Source: Flavobacterium micromati
GTDB lineage: Bacteria > Bacteroidota > Bacteroidia > Flavobacteriales > Flavobacteriaceae
Assembly (NCBI RefSeq): GCF_900129585.1
Contig: NZ_FQWF01000006.1
Span: forward strand, 1 to 64,000
Length of the DNA stretch: 64,000 bases
Reading direction: 5' to 3'
Shown here in pieces: positions 27,944 through 35,436 of this stretch. Under the pieces are notes generated by a model. The model was not told the DNA's origin. It worked only from the letters and a program-made list of their open reading frames with translations, and searched no databases. Positions within the stretch are counted from its first letter, which is position 1. Each line of letters starts with the position of its first letter. The position numbers and the translations under genes are program-made.

Positions 27944-28978
27944 TTGAAGCTATTTTTTCATAAAGTTACCCACTGGGAATATTGGCCTTTCCAGATTGTT
28001 TACATTCCTATTTATTTTCTTTGGTCTTTTTATGCAATTAAAGCAAAATCGATATTTTTCTTCAATGCATGTAATCCAACTATAAAAAACGGAGGTTTTA
28101 TGATGGAGTCTAAAAAAGAAATTTATAATTTGATACCGCAACAATATTACCCTAAAACTGAACTGATTAAAGAGGGTACAGCTATTGAAGAAGTTTTGGA
28201 TACCATTGAAAAATCAAATATAAAATATCCATTTATTGCAAAACCTGATATAGGATTGCGTGGTTCTGGGGTCAAAAAAATAGATTCGGTAAGTGATTTA
28301 AAAGAATATGCTGAAAAAGCAAACTTTGATTATGTGGTTCAGGATTTAATTCCGTATGATAATGAAGTTGGGATTTTCTATGTTCGTTATCCTGATGAAA
28401 AAGCAGGCAGAATTACAGGAATAGTGTCAAAAGAATTTTTGATTATTACGGGAAATGGATTTTCGACTGTTGAAGAACTGATCAAAGACAATCCACGCTA
28501 CGAGTTACAGTTGGAAGTTTTAAAAAAAGAATTTGGTCAAAAATTACTTGATATTTTGCCAAAAGGAGATAAATTGAATTTAGTGCCGTACGGGAATCAT
28601 GCTAGAGGAGCTAAATTTATAGATGGAAGCCATTGGATTACCCCAAAATTGACTCAGACAATAAATGAAATGTGTTTGCAAATTCCTGGATTTTATTTTG
28701 GTCGATTAGATATAATGTTCAATACGATAGAGGAATTAGAGCAAGGACTAAACTTTGCAATAGTAGAACTAAATGGAGCAGGAAGCGAACCTACACATAT
28801 TTATGACCCTAAGCACTCCTTATTTTTTGCTTGGAAAGAACTAGCAAGGCACATTACTTACATGTATGAAATAAGTGATGCAAACTACAAAATGGGATTT
28901 CCTTATTTATCACATAAAGACGGAATGAAAGAATATGGAATGCATTTAGAACAAAGTAAAAAAATTACAAATTTCTAA
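27944..28978 (+). CDS. ATP-grasp ligase-like protein
   Basis: 344 residues with an ATP-grasp fold. KYPFIAKPDIGLRGSGVKKI is the ATP-binding lysine/glycine loop, QDLIPYDNEVGIFYVRYP the second lobe, and FAIVELNGAGSEPTHIYDP the Mg-binding Glu/Asn segment. It resembles D-Ala-D-Ala-ligase-like enzymes, but the substrate is unknown. The N-terminus is hydrophobic (IVYIPIYFLWSFYAI), suggesting membrane association. The start is TTG at 27944. It lies 10 bases after the NRDE gene and 4 before the LysE-like gene. Confidence 0.75.
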   Translation: MKLFFHKVTHWEYWPFQIVYIPIYFLWSFYAIKAKSIFFFNACNPTIKNGGFMMESKKEIYNLIPQQYYPKTELIKEGTAIEEVLDTIEKSNIKYPFIAKPDIGLRGSGVKKIDSVSDLKEYAEKANFDYVVQDLIPYDNEVGIFYVRYPDEKAGRITGIVSKEFLIITGNGFSTVEELIKDNPRYELQLEVLKKEFGQKLLDILPKGDKLNLVPYGNHARGAKFIDGSHWITPKLTQTINEMCLQIPGFYFGRLDIMFNTIEELEQGLNFAIVELNGAGSEPTHIYDPKHSLFFAWKELARHITYMYEISDANYKMGFPYLSHKDGMKEYGMHLEQSKKITNF

Positions 28979-28982
28979 TATA

Positions 28983-29636
28983 ATGAAAGTGCTAAAAAAT
29001 ATTTTTGTTGGTTTTTTAGTAAGTTTTATCGGTTCAATTCCGCTAGGATATTTGAATGTTATAGGTTTTGAGATCTTTTCAAAATTGGGAATGAAAAACT
29101 TAGTTTACTTTTTACTGGGTGTAATTTTTGTCGAAATGTTTGTTATTTATTTTACATTGATGTTCGCAAAACAGTTAGTAAATATTAAAAAATTAATGAA
29201 AGCAATTGATTTTTTCGCAATAATCTTTTTATTAATTATCGCATATACTTTTTATTCAAGTTCAAATTCTGATGCAAATCAGCAAGGGGTTTTGGAAAAA
29301 TACATCAGCTATCCAACTTTTTTAATTGGTGTTTTTTTAAGCGGTCTAAACTTTCTTCAAATACCTTTTTGGACTGGTTGGAATCTATATCTGATCAATG
29401 GTAAATATATTTCTATTGAACATAACCTTAAATTCTATTACATCGCAGGAACATTAATAGGAACATTTGGAGGAATGCTTGGTTTAGTTTTAATTTTGAA
29501 TACTTTAGCTCAAAACACAAGTAGTTTTTCTAAATATATAATTCCCGTTGCTATTCCGTTGTTTTTTGTAGTTTTAGCTATAATTCAAGTCGTGAAAGTA
29601 TATAGAAAATATTATCAAACTAAAAACATAGCGTAA
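28983..29636 (+). CDS. LysE-like membrane transporter
   Basis: 217 residues with about six membrane segments. The first (FLVSFIGSIPLGYLNVIGFEI) carries the GPLGP-like motif of LysE-family exporters in altered form. Amino-acid or small-metabolite export is the family role; the substrate is unknown. It sits directly between the ATP-grasp and M28 peptidase genes, so a shared small amide or peptide product is possible. Confidence 0.65.
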   Translation: MKVLKNIFVGFLVSFIGSIPLGYLNVIGFEIFSKLGMKNLVYFLLGVIFVEMFVIYFTLMFAKQLVNIKKLMKAIDFFAIIFLLIIAYTFYSSSNSDANQQGVLEKYISYPTFLIGVFLSGLNFLQIPFWTGWNLYLINGKYISIEHNLKFYYIAGTLIGTFGGMLGLVLILNTLAQNTSSFSKYIIPVAIPLFFVVLAIIQVVKVYRKYYQTKNIA

Positions 29637-29656
29637 AAAACCCAAATTTTCCATTC

Positions 29657-30637
29657 ATGAAAAACAAATTCAAACACTTCACAATCATTTCTTTTTGTTT
29701 ATTGTCGTACTCCGTTACAGTTGCACAGCAGGCGCGAGTTGCGTCATTAAAAAAAATCAGTACTGACTATAAAGTAAATGAAACTGATGTTTCAAGAACC
29801 TTAAAATATCTTGCTTCTGATGAACTAGAGGGAAGGGAAACTGGCGAAAAAGGAATGGTTAAGGCAGCAGACTTTTTAGTGCAATTATTAAAAGATAATA
29901 ATATCAAGCCGTATTTTCAATCGTATCGAGATACGCTGTCAACTTTTGACGGAACCGCTTTCAATGTTGTGGGTTATATCGAAGGAACAGATGTAAAATT
30001 AAAGGATGAATTTATAATTTTAAGTGCTCATTATGATCATATTGGAATAACTGAAAAAGGTATTGACGGAGATTTCATAAACAATGGTGCTAACGATGAT
30101 GCTTCAGGAGTAACTGCTGTGGCGGAAATGGCAAAGTATTTTAGTAAAGGCAAAAACAATAGCCGCAGTATTCTTTTTGTATTTTTTGCAGGCGAAGAAA
30201 TAGGATTATTAGGTTCGAAACATTTAGCCAAAAAGTTAAAGGAACAAAATTTGCAACTGTATGCTCAGTTTAATATTGAAATGATTGGAGTTCCTATGAA
30301 AAGAGATTACTTGGCTTATATTACAGGTTTCGATAAATCAAATATGGCGGCGAAGATTAACGAGTATACTGGTAAAAACTCAATTGGCTTCCTTCCAAAA
30401 GAAGCCGAATATCAGTTGTTTTATCGGTCAGATAATTTCCCGTTTTATGATGTTTTCAAAGTGCCATGTCAATCTGTAAGTACATTTGATTTTGAAAATT
30501 TCGAATTTTATCACCACGTTTCTGATGAATTTAAAGCGATGGATATTTCCCATATTACTTCTTTTATCCAGGAATTGTTGCCTGCTATGACACAAATGGT
30601 AAATACGCCTATTAAAGAAATCATCATGCTCAAATAG
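29657..30637 (+). CDS. Exported M28 family metallopeptidase
   Basis: 326 residues with a signal peptide (SFCLLSYSVTVAQQA) and the M28 zinc-aminopeptidase core: HYDHIG at 125-130, NNGANDDASG, FFAGEEIGLLGS (metal/base Glu pair), the Met/Glu segment NIEMIGV, and a His in the final segment. Likely a periplasmic or secreted aminopeptidase. Last gene of the run starting at 26747. Its stop codon directly abuts that of the convergent GNAT gene. Confidence 0.9.
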   Translation: MKNKFKHFTIISFCLLSYSVTVAQQARVASLKKISTDYKVNETDVSRTLKYLASDELEGRETGEKGMVKAADFLVQLLKDNNIKPYFQSYRDTLSTFDGTAFNVVGYIEGTDVKLKDEFIILSAHYDHIGITEKGIDGDFINNGANDDASGVTAVAEMAKYFSKGKNNSRSILFVFFAGEEIGLLGSKHLAKKLKEQNLQLYAQFNIEMIGVPMKRDYLAYITGFDKSNMAAKINEYTGKNSIGFLPKEAEYQLFYRSDNFPFYDVFKVPCQSVSTFDFENFEFYHHVSDEFKAMDISHITSFIQELLPAMTQMVNTPIKEIIMLK

Positions 30638-31207
30638 TTAATAAACAGATTTTTTCATGTCATAAGCGAGAATATAATACTCATTATCGTTAAATTGAAA
30701 TTCGCTTATAATGCTCCAATGCAGTTTTTCGGTATGCGCTTTTGTCGACGGAACATTGATTTTATTGATAAAGGTTAAGCTCAACGGATATTTTAGCAAC
30801 AAGTGTTTTCTCATGAATTCAAAAAATGGTTGTATCAATCCTTGACCTCGATATTCTTTATGAATGCAAATTGGTCCATATTGAAAACTATTTGACGTAG
30901 TAATATCAAAATCTAAAAATGTCAATGTTGAAAACAATGAATTCATATAATTAAAAATTGGCCAATGACTAAAAAATTCCCAACTTCCAGCAAAAATGTA
31001 AGCTATAATCCTGTTCTCCTCTTTTGCGATAAATAGGTTTTGTTCCTTTATAACCTCCGTTAATTGAGCGATTGTAAAGGGCGTTGTGACAAATCCCGCG
31101 GCTTTTTCATCTTCAGATAAATTAGAAATTAAATACAATTCTTGTAAAGCTAATACGCCATCAATGTCGCTTACTTTTGCAGTTTCGAATGTTATATTTT
31201 TCGCCAT
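30638..31207 (-). CDS. GNAT family N-acetyltransferase
   Basis: 189 residues with the GNAT acetyl-CoA loop HKEYRGQGLIQPFFEFM (R-x-x-G-x-G/A). The N-terminal half has the usual beta strands. The acceptor is unknown. It is convergent with the M28 gene, with no bases between the stop codons. Confidence 0.82.
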   Translation of the reverse strand: MAKNITFETAKVSDIDGVLALQELYLISNLSEDEKAAGFVTTPFTIAQLTEVIKEQNLFIAKEENRIIAYIFAGSWEFFSHWPIFNYMNSLFSTLTFLDFDITTSNSFQYGPICIHKEYRGQGLIQPFFEFMRKHLLLKYPLSLTFINKINVPSTKAHTEKLHWSIISEFQFNDNEYYILAYDMKKSVY

Positions 31208-31325
31208 GTTTTGAGGATTCTAAATTTACTATTCCAAATCAAAAATAGGGAATTTTATAGAAATTTTTAAGTTTTATTGCCGCAACAATCTTATCGTAAA
31301 GCATTACTTTTTTGTTGTTTTTGTT

Positions 31326-31333
31326 TATTTTTG
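31326..31333 (+). promoter_or_regulatory. Promoter -7 element close to an ATG
   Basis: TATTTTTG fits TAnnTTTG and ends 4 bases before the SDR start codon. I see no TTG -33 element at the usual spacing, so this is tentative. Confidence 0.35.
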
Positions 31334-31337
31334 CCTT

Positions 31338-32015
31338 ATGAAAAATATTATTATTACAGGAACGAGCAGAGGAATAGGACATGAGTTGGCCTTACAATTT
31401 GCAAATGCTGGACATCAAGTTTTGGCTATTTCCAGAAAAATTCCACAAACCTTATTGGGAAATATAAACATCACTTGTCTTTCAGTTGATTTATCAAATG
31501 AAAAGGAGCTGAGTAAAGTAAATGATTTTCTTTCCAAATCTTGGAAACAAATAGACGGCATCGTTCATAACGCAGGAAGCTTGATCTTGAAACCATTTTC
31601 AGAGACAACGCAGGATGATTTTGAAAGTATTTATAAAGTCAATGTTTTTGGAGTTGCTAACTTGACTCGAATTGCTTTACCATATTTGCAAAATGGAAGT
31701 CACGTTGTAACCGTAAGTTCTATGGGAGGCATTCAAGGAAGCTTGAAATTTGCAGGACTTGCTGCGTACAGTTCAAGTAAAGGCGCGGTAATTACGCTTA
31801 TGGAATTATTAGCAGAAGAGTACAAAGAGCGTGGCATTTCTTTCAACGTTTTGGCATTAGGATCCGTTCAAACAGAAATGCTCGAGGAAGCTTTTCCAGG
31901 ATACCAAGCTCCAATTTCAGCATCTGAAATGGCTAATTACATTTTTGATTTCACTTTGACCGGCAATAAATATTTCAACGGGAAAGTGCTGCAGGTTTCT
32001 TCTACAAATCCGTAA
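31338..32015 (+). CDS. Short-chain dehydrogenase/reductase
   Basis: 225 residues with the SDR NAD(P) motif GTSRGIG at 8-14, HNAG in the second strand, and the catalytic YSSSK (Tyr144 to Lys148), preceded by SSMGG. The substrate is unknown. A TATTTTTG element (31326-31333) ends 4 bases before the ATG, so the mRNA may be nearly leaderless. It is followed 12 bases later by a SprT-like gene. Confidence 0.9.
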   Translation: MKNIIITGTSRGIGHELALQFANAGHQVLAISRKIPQTLLGNINITCLSVDLSNEKELSKVNDFLSKSWKQIDGIVHNAGSLILKPFSETTQDDFESIYKVNVFGVANLTRIALPYLQNGSHVVTVSSMGGIQGSLKFAGLAAYSSSKGAVITLMELLAEEYKERGISFNVLALGSVQTEMLEEAFPGYQAPISASEMANYIFDFTLTGNKYFNGKVLQVSSTNP

Positions 32016-32027
32016 TCGATAACTATT

Positions 32028-32624
32028 TTGATCGAAACCTTAGCAAGATATATTCCTGACCATGCGGTAAAAGCCGTTTTCGAACTTATAGTTAGCAATC
32101 AAGTGCATCTAAAAATCGTAAACGAACGCCAAACGCGTCATGGTGATTATCGAAAAGGATTGAGTGGAAAACATGAAATTACGGTGAATGCAAATTTGAA
32201 TAAATACAAGTTTTTAATCACTTTAATTCACGAAATTTCGCATCTTGTTGCTTTTGAAAAATTTGGACGAAATATTAAACCCCATGGATCCGAGTGGAAA
32301 TATTCTTTTCAACGCCTGATGATTCCGTATATCCGACCAGAAATTTTTCCGAATCAATTGCTACCATTACTTGCAAGACATTTTAAAAATCCATCTGCCA
32401 GCAGCGATACTGATGCCACATTAGCATTGGCGTTAAAACAATTTGATCAGCAAAATGATAAAAATTACGTATTCGAACTTCCTTACGGTAGTGTTTTTAG
32501 AATTACAAATGGGAAAATTTTCAAAAAAATTGCGGTGCGCACAAAACGATTTGAATGCTTAGAAATTAGTTCTGGAAAATTATATTTATTTAATCCAAAT
32601 GCTGAGGTGGAGTTATTGCCTTAA
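32028..32624 (+). CDS. SprT-like zinc metalloprotein
   Basis: 198 residues with the zinc-metalloprotease motif HEISH at 68-72 and a third ligand candidate in NIKPHGSEWK, as in SprT-like proteins. Eukaryotic SPRTN cleaves DNA-protein crosslinks, but the bacterial role is not established. The start codon is TTG at 32028, the only one that keeps the conserved N-terminus. It lies 12 bases after the SDR gene and is probably cotranscribed with it. Confidence 0.8.
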   Translation: MIETLARYIPDHAVKAVFELIVSNQVHLKIVNERQTRHGDYRKGLSGKHEITVNANLNKYKFLITLIHEISHLVAFEKFGRNIKPHGSEWKYSFQRLMIPYIRPEIFPNQLLPLLARHFKNPSASSDTDATLALALKQFDQQNDKNYVFELPYGSVFRITNGKIFKKIAVRTKRFECLEISSGKLYLFNPNAEVELLP

Positions 32625-32646
32625 TTTTGTTATTTTTAAATTTTTT

Positions 32647-32800
32647 CGGGCCTTTTCCTGCCATACACTATAGCCCTCTTTCAAAAAGCTTTTTTTGCTA
32701 GTTCGTAGCAAGAGCTTCCGCTGGTCGCTTTGCTTCTCCAGCAAAAAATAGCTTTTTTTCAGTTGGGGCTGCCGTTACTGTCAGGGGCAGCGTTTAGTAT
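32647..32800 (+). repeat. Flavobacterial intergenic repeat, copy 3
   Basis: From GGGCCTTTTCCTGCC to GTCAGGGGCAGCG, with internal complementary blocks around AAAAAGCTTTTTTTGCTAG and CAGCAAAAAATAGC. It is GC-richer than its flanks, non-coding, and of the same general kind as the repeats at 5287 and 6994. It lies at the left edge of the accessory region. Confidence 0.45.
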
Positions 32801-32864
32801 TCAATAGACGGTTTGAGTTAACGTAGTGGACTTTATTTCACATACTTTCAAACAAAAAACGCGT

Positions 32865-33116
32865 TTAATTCCCAGCGCCTAAAGCGTTAATAGTTCCAAC
32901 GATCCAAAGTATAGGTTTCCATAAAATAACATAGGCTATAATAGTTAATACCGCAAATACTGACCAAAACCAAAAGCTCCCATCGTTAGTAAACACTGGA
33001 AACAGTTTCCACAATACGATAAAAACGCCATACGGAACTGCTACTACTGCAAATAAGACCCACATAGCGAATTTAAGAAATACCGCTATAATATTCATTA
33101 AGACTTGAAATAACAT
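32865..33116 (-). CDS. Small membrane protein of unknown function
   Basis: 83 residues, strongly hydrophobic, with membrane segments at about 5-35 and 50-75 (FWFWSVFAVLTIIAYVILW). The ATG start and a clean stop support a real gene. No family is recognised. It lies at the left of the accessory region. Confidence 0.55.
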   Translation of the reverse strand: MLFQVLMNIIAVFLKFAMWVLFAVVAVPYGVFIVLWKLFPVFTNDGSFWFWSVFAVLTIIAYVILWKPILWIVGTINALGAGN

Positions 33117-33333
33117 AATATTACTTGTTTTATGACTTTCGTCAAATTAATAATTTTTAAAATTTTATTTATATAACTATTCTAGAACAGCCAGACTAAC
33201 TAATTTTTTAAACCACATAAGGCATAAATTTTATTACATCGCGTTCACTTTTATCAATGTTGCGCCGTAAAGCGGGTTTAAGAACTAAAGTAAAGACGGC
33301 GTTTCTACTATTTTATGTAATTTGTTTTTAGTT

Positions 33334-33570
33334 TTAAATAATTGCATCCGTTTTGTTATTCCTTAAATAATTTGTGGTCGGATTGTCATCTAAGGCTACA
33401 ATTAGTCCGCCGATTAACAGAGAAATTCCGGCGCCAATAATGCCGCCAACATTTCCTTTTTTCCCAGCAAAACTAGAAATAGCCATTCCTGCCGTGGCAC
33501 CTGCGGCTAATATTTCAGCAACGCTAGTTAAGTCAAGTTCCGACTTTGATTTTGTAAATACATTTTTCAT
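33334..33570 (-). CDS. Small glycine-rich protein of unknown function
   Basis: 78 residues. Hydrophobic, glycine-rich segments (AEILAAGATAGMAISSF and GGIIGAGISLLIGGLIVAL) look like two membrane helices with Gly-zipper character. It is divergent from the WYL regulator across a 140-base gap that carries an inverted-repeat operator, so the regulator may control both sides. Confidence 0.5.
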   Translation of the reverse strand: MKNVFTKSKSELDLTSVAEILAAGATAGMAISSFAGKKGNVGGIIGAGISLLIGGLIVALDDNPTTNYLRNNKTDAII

Positions 33571-33614
33571 AATTATTAGTTTTAAATTAATACTGCAATA
33601 TTAGGACTGCGAAC

Positions 33615-33674
33615 TGCCATTTTATGTCAGTCATTTATTTTAATGAAAAATAATTGCACTGACATCATTTGGCA
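33615..33674. promoter_or_regulatory. Operator-like inverted repeat before the WYL gene
   Basis: Arms 33615-33631 (TGCCATTTTATGTCAGT) and 33658-33674 match at 14 of 17 positions, with 26 bases between. The right arm lies just upstream of the -7-like element TACGTTTG (33686-33693). This is where an autoregulated repressor would bind. Confidence 0.5.
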
Positions 33675-33685
33675 CTTTAATACAG

Positions 33686-33693
33686 TACGTTTG
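33686..33693 (+). promoter_or_regulatory. -7-like promoter element of the WYL gene
   Basis: TACGTTTG fits TAnnTTTG. A TTTG at 33668-33671 is 14 bases upstream, shorter than the usual spacing, so the -33 call is weak. The gene starts 18 bases downstream. Confidence 0.4.
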
Positions 33694-33711
33694 TAAGGTT
33701 AATAAAATACT

Positions 33712-34623
33712 ATGTCAGAAAATAAAAATTTAAACTTATCGCAATTGCTAAGAATACGTCTGCTTTTGACTCACTTGAAAAGGAATCCGTATCAAACGCA
33801 AGAAGTTATTTTAGACTATTTTGAAGCCAATGACAAAAGTTTTACCGAGCGTACTTTTTACAGGCTAAAACAAACTTTAGCCAGAGATTTCGGAATTGAA
33901 ATTGTGTTTGACTATAAAAAACAAGGTTATTTTTTTGATGAGGAGAAGAGTACCAACCCAGAGTCATTTCTTAGTTTGTTAGAAGTAGTAACTACGGCAG
34001 AACTTTTTTCTACTAATTTTAAGGAGAAAAATAACGCTTTGTCTTTTTTAGAATTCGAAAATAGAGCAGTAATTGAGACGATTCCTACCTTTAAAACTAT
34101 TTTAACTGCGATTCAAAAACAGTTACCAATCACCTTTAAGCATTATAGTTTTTATCATTTAAAAGAAGAAAGCTACACTTTGAAACCTTATTTTCTAAAG
34201 CAATATCAAAACCGTTGGTATGTTATTGGTGAAACCGAAAAAGGTTATCGCACTTTTGGCATTGATAGAATAGCTACCATTGTTCAAGGCACTAAAAAAT
34301 TCAAATTTAAAACGGAAGAAGCAAAAGACAAATTCAGTCACGTGATTGGTTTAAACTATGTAGATCATCCGTTAGAAAAAATTAAATTGAGTTTTCATCC
34401 TTCACAGAAACCATATTTAGTTTCACTGCCATTGCACCGTTCCCAAAAGGAAGTTTCATCGATAAATGAGGATTCGTTTGATATTGAATTACTTATCCAT
34501 CCCAATTTTGAATTTAACCAGCAGTTATTAAAATATGGAAGTTTAGTTACCGTTGTGGAGCCAAAATGGTTGGTTGATGAGATAAAAAAAGAAATAAAAA
34601 AAGTGTTAAGGAATTACAAATAA
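33712..34623 (+). CDS. WYL-domain transcriptional regulator
   Basis: 303 residues. The N-terminal ~80 residues form a winged helix-turn-helix (QTQEVILDYFEANDKSFTERTFYRLKQTL). The middle holds a WYL-type ligand domain (YTLKPYFLKQYQNRWYVIGETEKGYRTFGIDRI), followed by a C-terminal WCX-like extension. WYL regulators often control defence and mobile loci by sensing nucleic acid or nucleotide ligands. It is followed on the same strand, after 353 bases, by the dynamin/HerA gene run. Confidence 0.9.
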   Translation: MSENKNLNLSQLLRIRLLLTHLKRNPYQTQEVILDYFEANDKSFTERTFYRLKQTLARDFGIEIVFDYKKQGYFFDEEKSTNPESFLSLLEVVTTAELFSTNFKEKNNALSFLEFENRAVIETIPTFKTILTAIQKQLPITFKHYSFYHLKEESYTLKPYFLKQYQNRWYVIGETEKGYRTFGIDRIATIVQGTKKFKFKTEEAKDKFSHVIGLNYVDHPLEKIKLSFHPSQKPYLVSLPLHRSQKEVSSINEDSFDIELLIHPNFEFNQQLLKYGSLVTVVEPKWLVDEIKKEIKKVLRNYK

Positions 34624-34976
34624 TTACTACAAAAGTATATATTTGGGAATAATAAAATAACAAGAAGGCAATTGTTAAAGCGAGGTAATATTTATCTATC
34701 GAAGGGGGTTTCGTATTTACTCAATAGAAAGTATTAAGTGTACGACATAAAAAAAATGGCAAAATAAATAGCAGTAAAAATAGTAGTGATTTAAAGAAAT
34801 AGTAGGTATACATCATTAACGTAGGTACAAATAAATCAATTTCATCAAATTTTTTTTATTGTCTTACGGGAAACCGTAAAACCATTAGTGGTATAAATAG
34901 TATCATTGCGCCAATTAAAATAAATAGCGAAAAAATTGCATTCAGTATTTCTTATTTAAAAAATAAAAGCTCGATA
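34624..34976 (+). promoter_or_regulatory. 353-base leader before the dynamin/HerA genes
   Basis: No gene is visible. It holds TATATTTG at 34638-34645, which fits the -7 consensus. At 34864-34879 there is a short perfect hairpin, TTACGG-GAAA-CCGTAA, with a GNRA-type tetraloop. The strand is otherwise very AT-rich. The hairpin could be an RNA control element in the 5' leader, but that is inference. Confidence 0.35.
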
Positions 34977-35423
34977 ATGATTGTTAAAGACAGGCCATAC
35001 TTTAGAAAAGAAATTGATTTAGCGTTTGTGAAGCGAAAAGCTATCATGCACGCCGAAGCACTCAAAAGAGGCGGAGATGGTGTGGCTTTGTATCAGGATT
35101 GTTACACAGGAAAGCTGCTTCGTGGTGGCGATCCTTATGATTATGAACACATTCGTTCTTCTGAAGAAATCTTCATGAAGTACCGACATATTTTAACCAA
35201 TGAGCAAATCGCTGAGGTTGTGAATTGCCGCGAAAATGTGGGAGTTACGCTAAGAACTATTAATCAATCGAAGGGAAAAAGACGGTTGGAGGATTGGTTG
35301 AGTTCTGGGTTGAATCGTGCGGAATTGGGGGTGGATTTGAAACATGCGATGGGGAGTTTGAGGAAGGCGGATGAGGGGATTATGAGAATAGTAAAAGAAA
35401 TAGCAGTACAATTAATTTTTTAA
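34977..35423 (+). CDS. Small HNH-nuclease-like protein
   Basis: 148 residues. The central part reads like a compact HNH/beta-beta-alpha-metal domain: CYTGKLL, then DYEHI (Asp-x-Glu-His), then NCRENVGVTLRTINQSKGKR with the N-x8-N-x-SKG pattern typical of HNH nucleases. A Cys-rich zinc knuckle is largely missing, so activity is uncertain. The last ~130 bases are G-rich, unlike the AT-rich flanks. First gene of a run of five; 13 bases before the dynamin gene. Confidence 0.55.
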   Translation: MIVKDRPYFRKEIDLAFVKRKAIMHAEALKRGGDGVALYQDCYTGKLLRGGDPYDYEHIRSSEEIFMKYRHILTNEQIAEVVNCRENVGVTLRTINQSKGKRRLEDWLSSGLNRAELGVDLKHAMGSLRKADEGIMRIVKEIAVQLIF

Positions 35424-35436
35424 AAAAAATACTAGT

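Noticed and set aside
32647..32800. CRISPR array
   Set aside because: Blocks are not regular unit-and-spacer repeats; it is one copy of a dispersed palindromic element.
33374..33604. 76-codon frame opposite the glycine-rich small gene
   Set aside because: It is the complement of the better supported minus-strand gene and shows only the reversed Gly/Ala-rich pattern.
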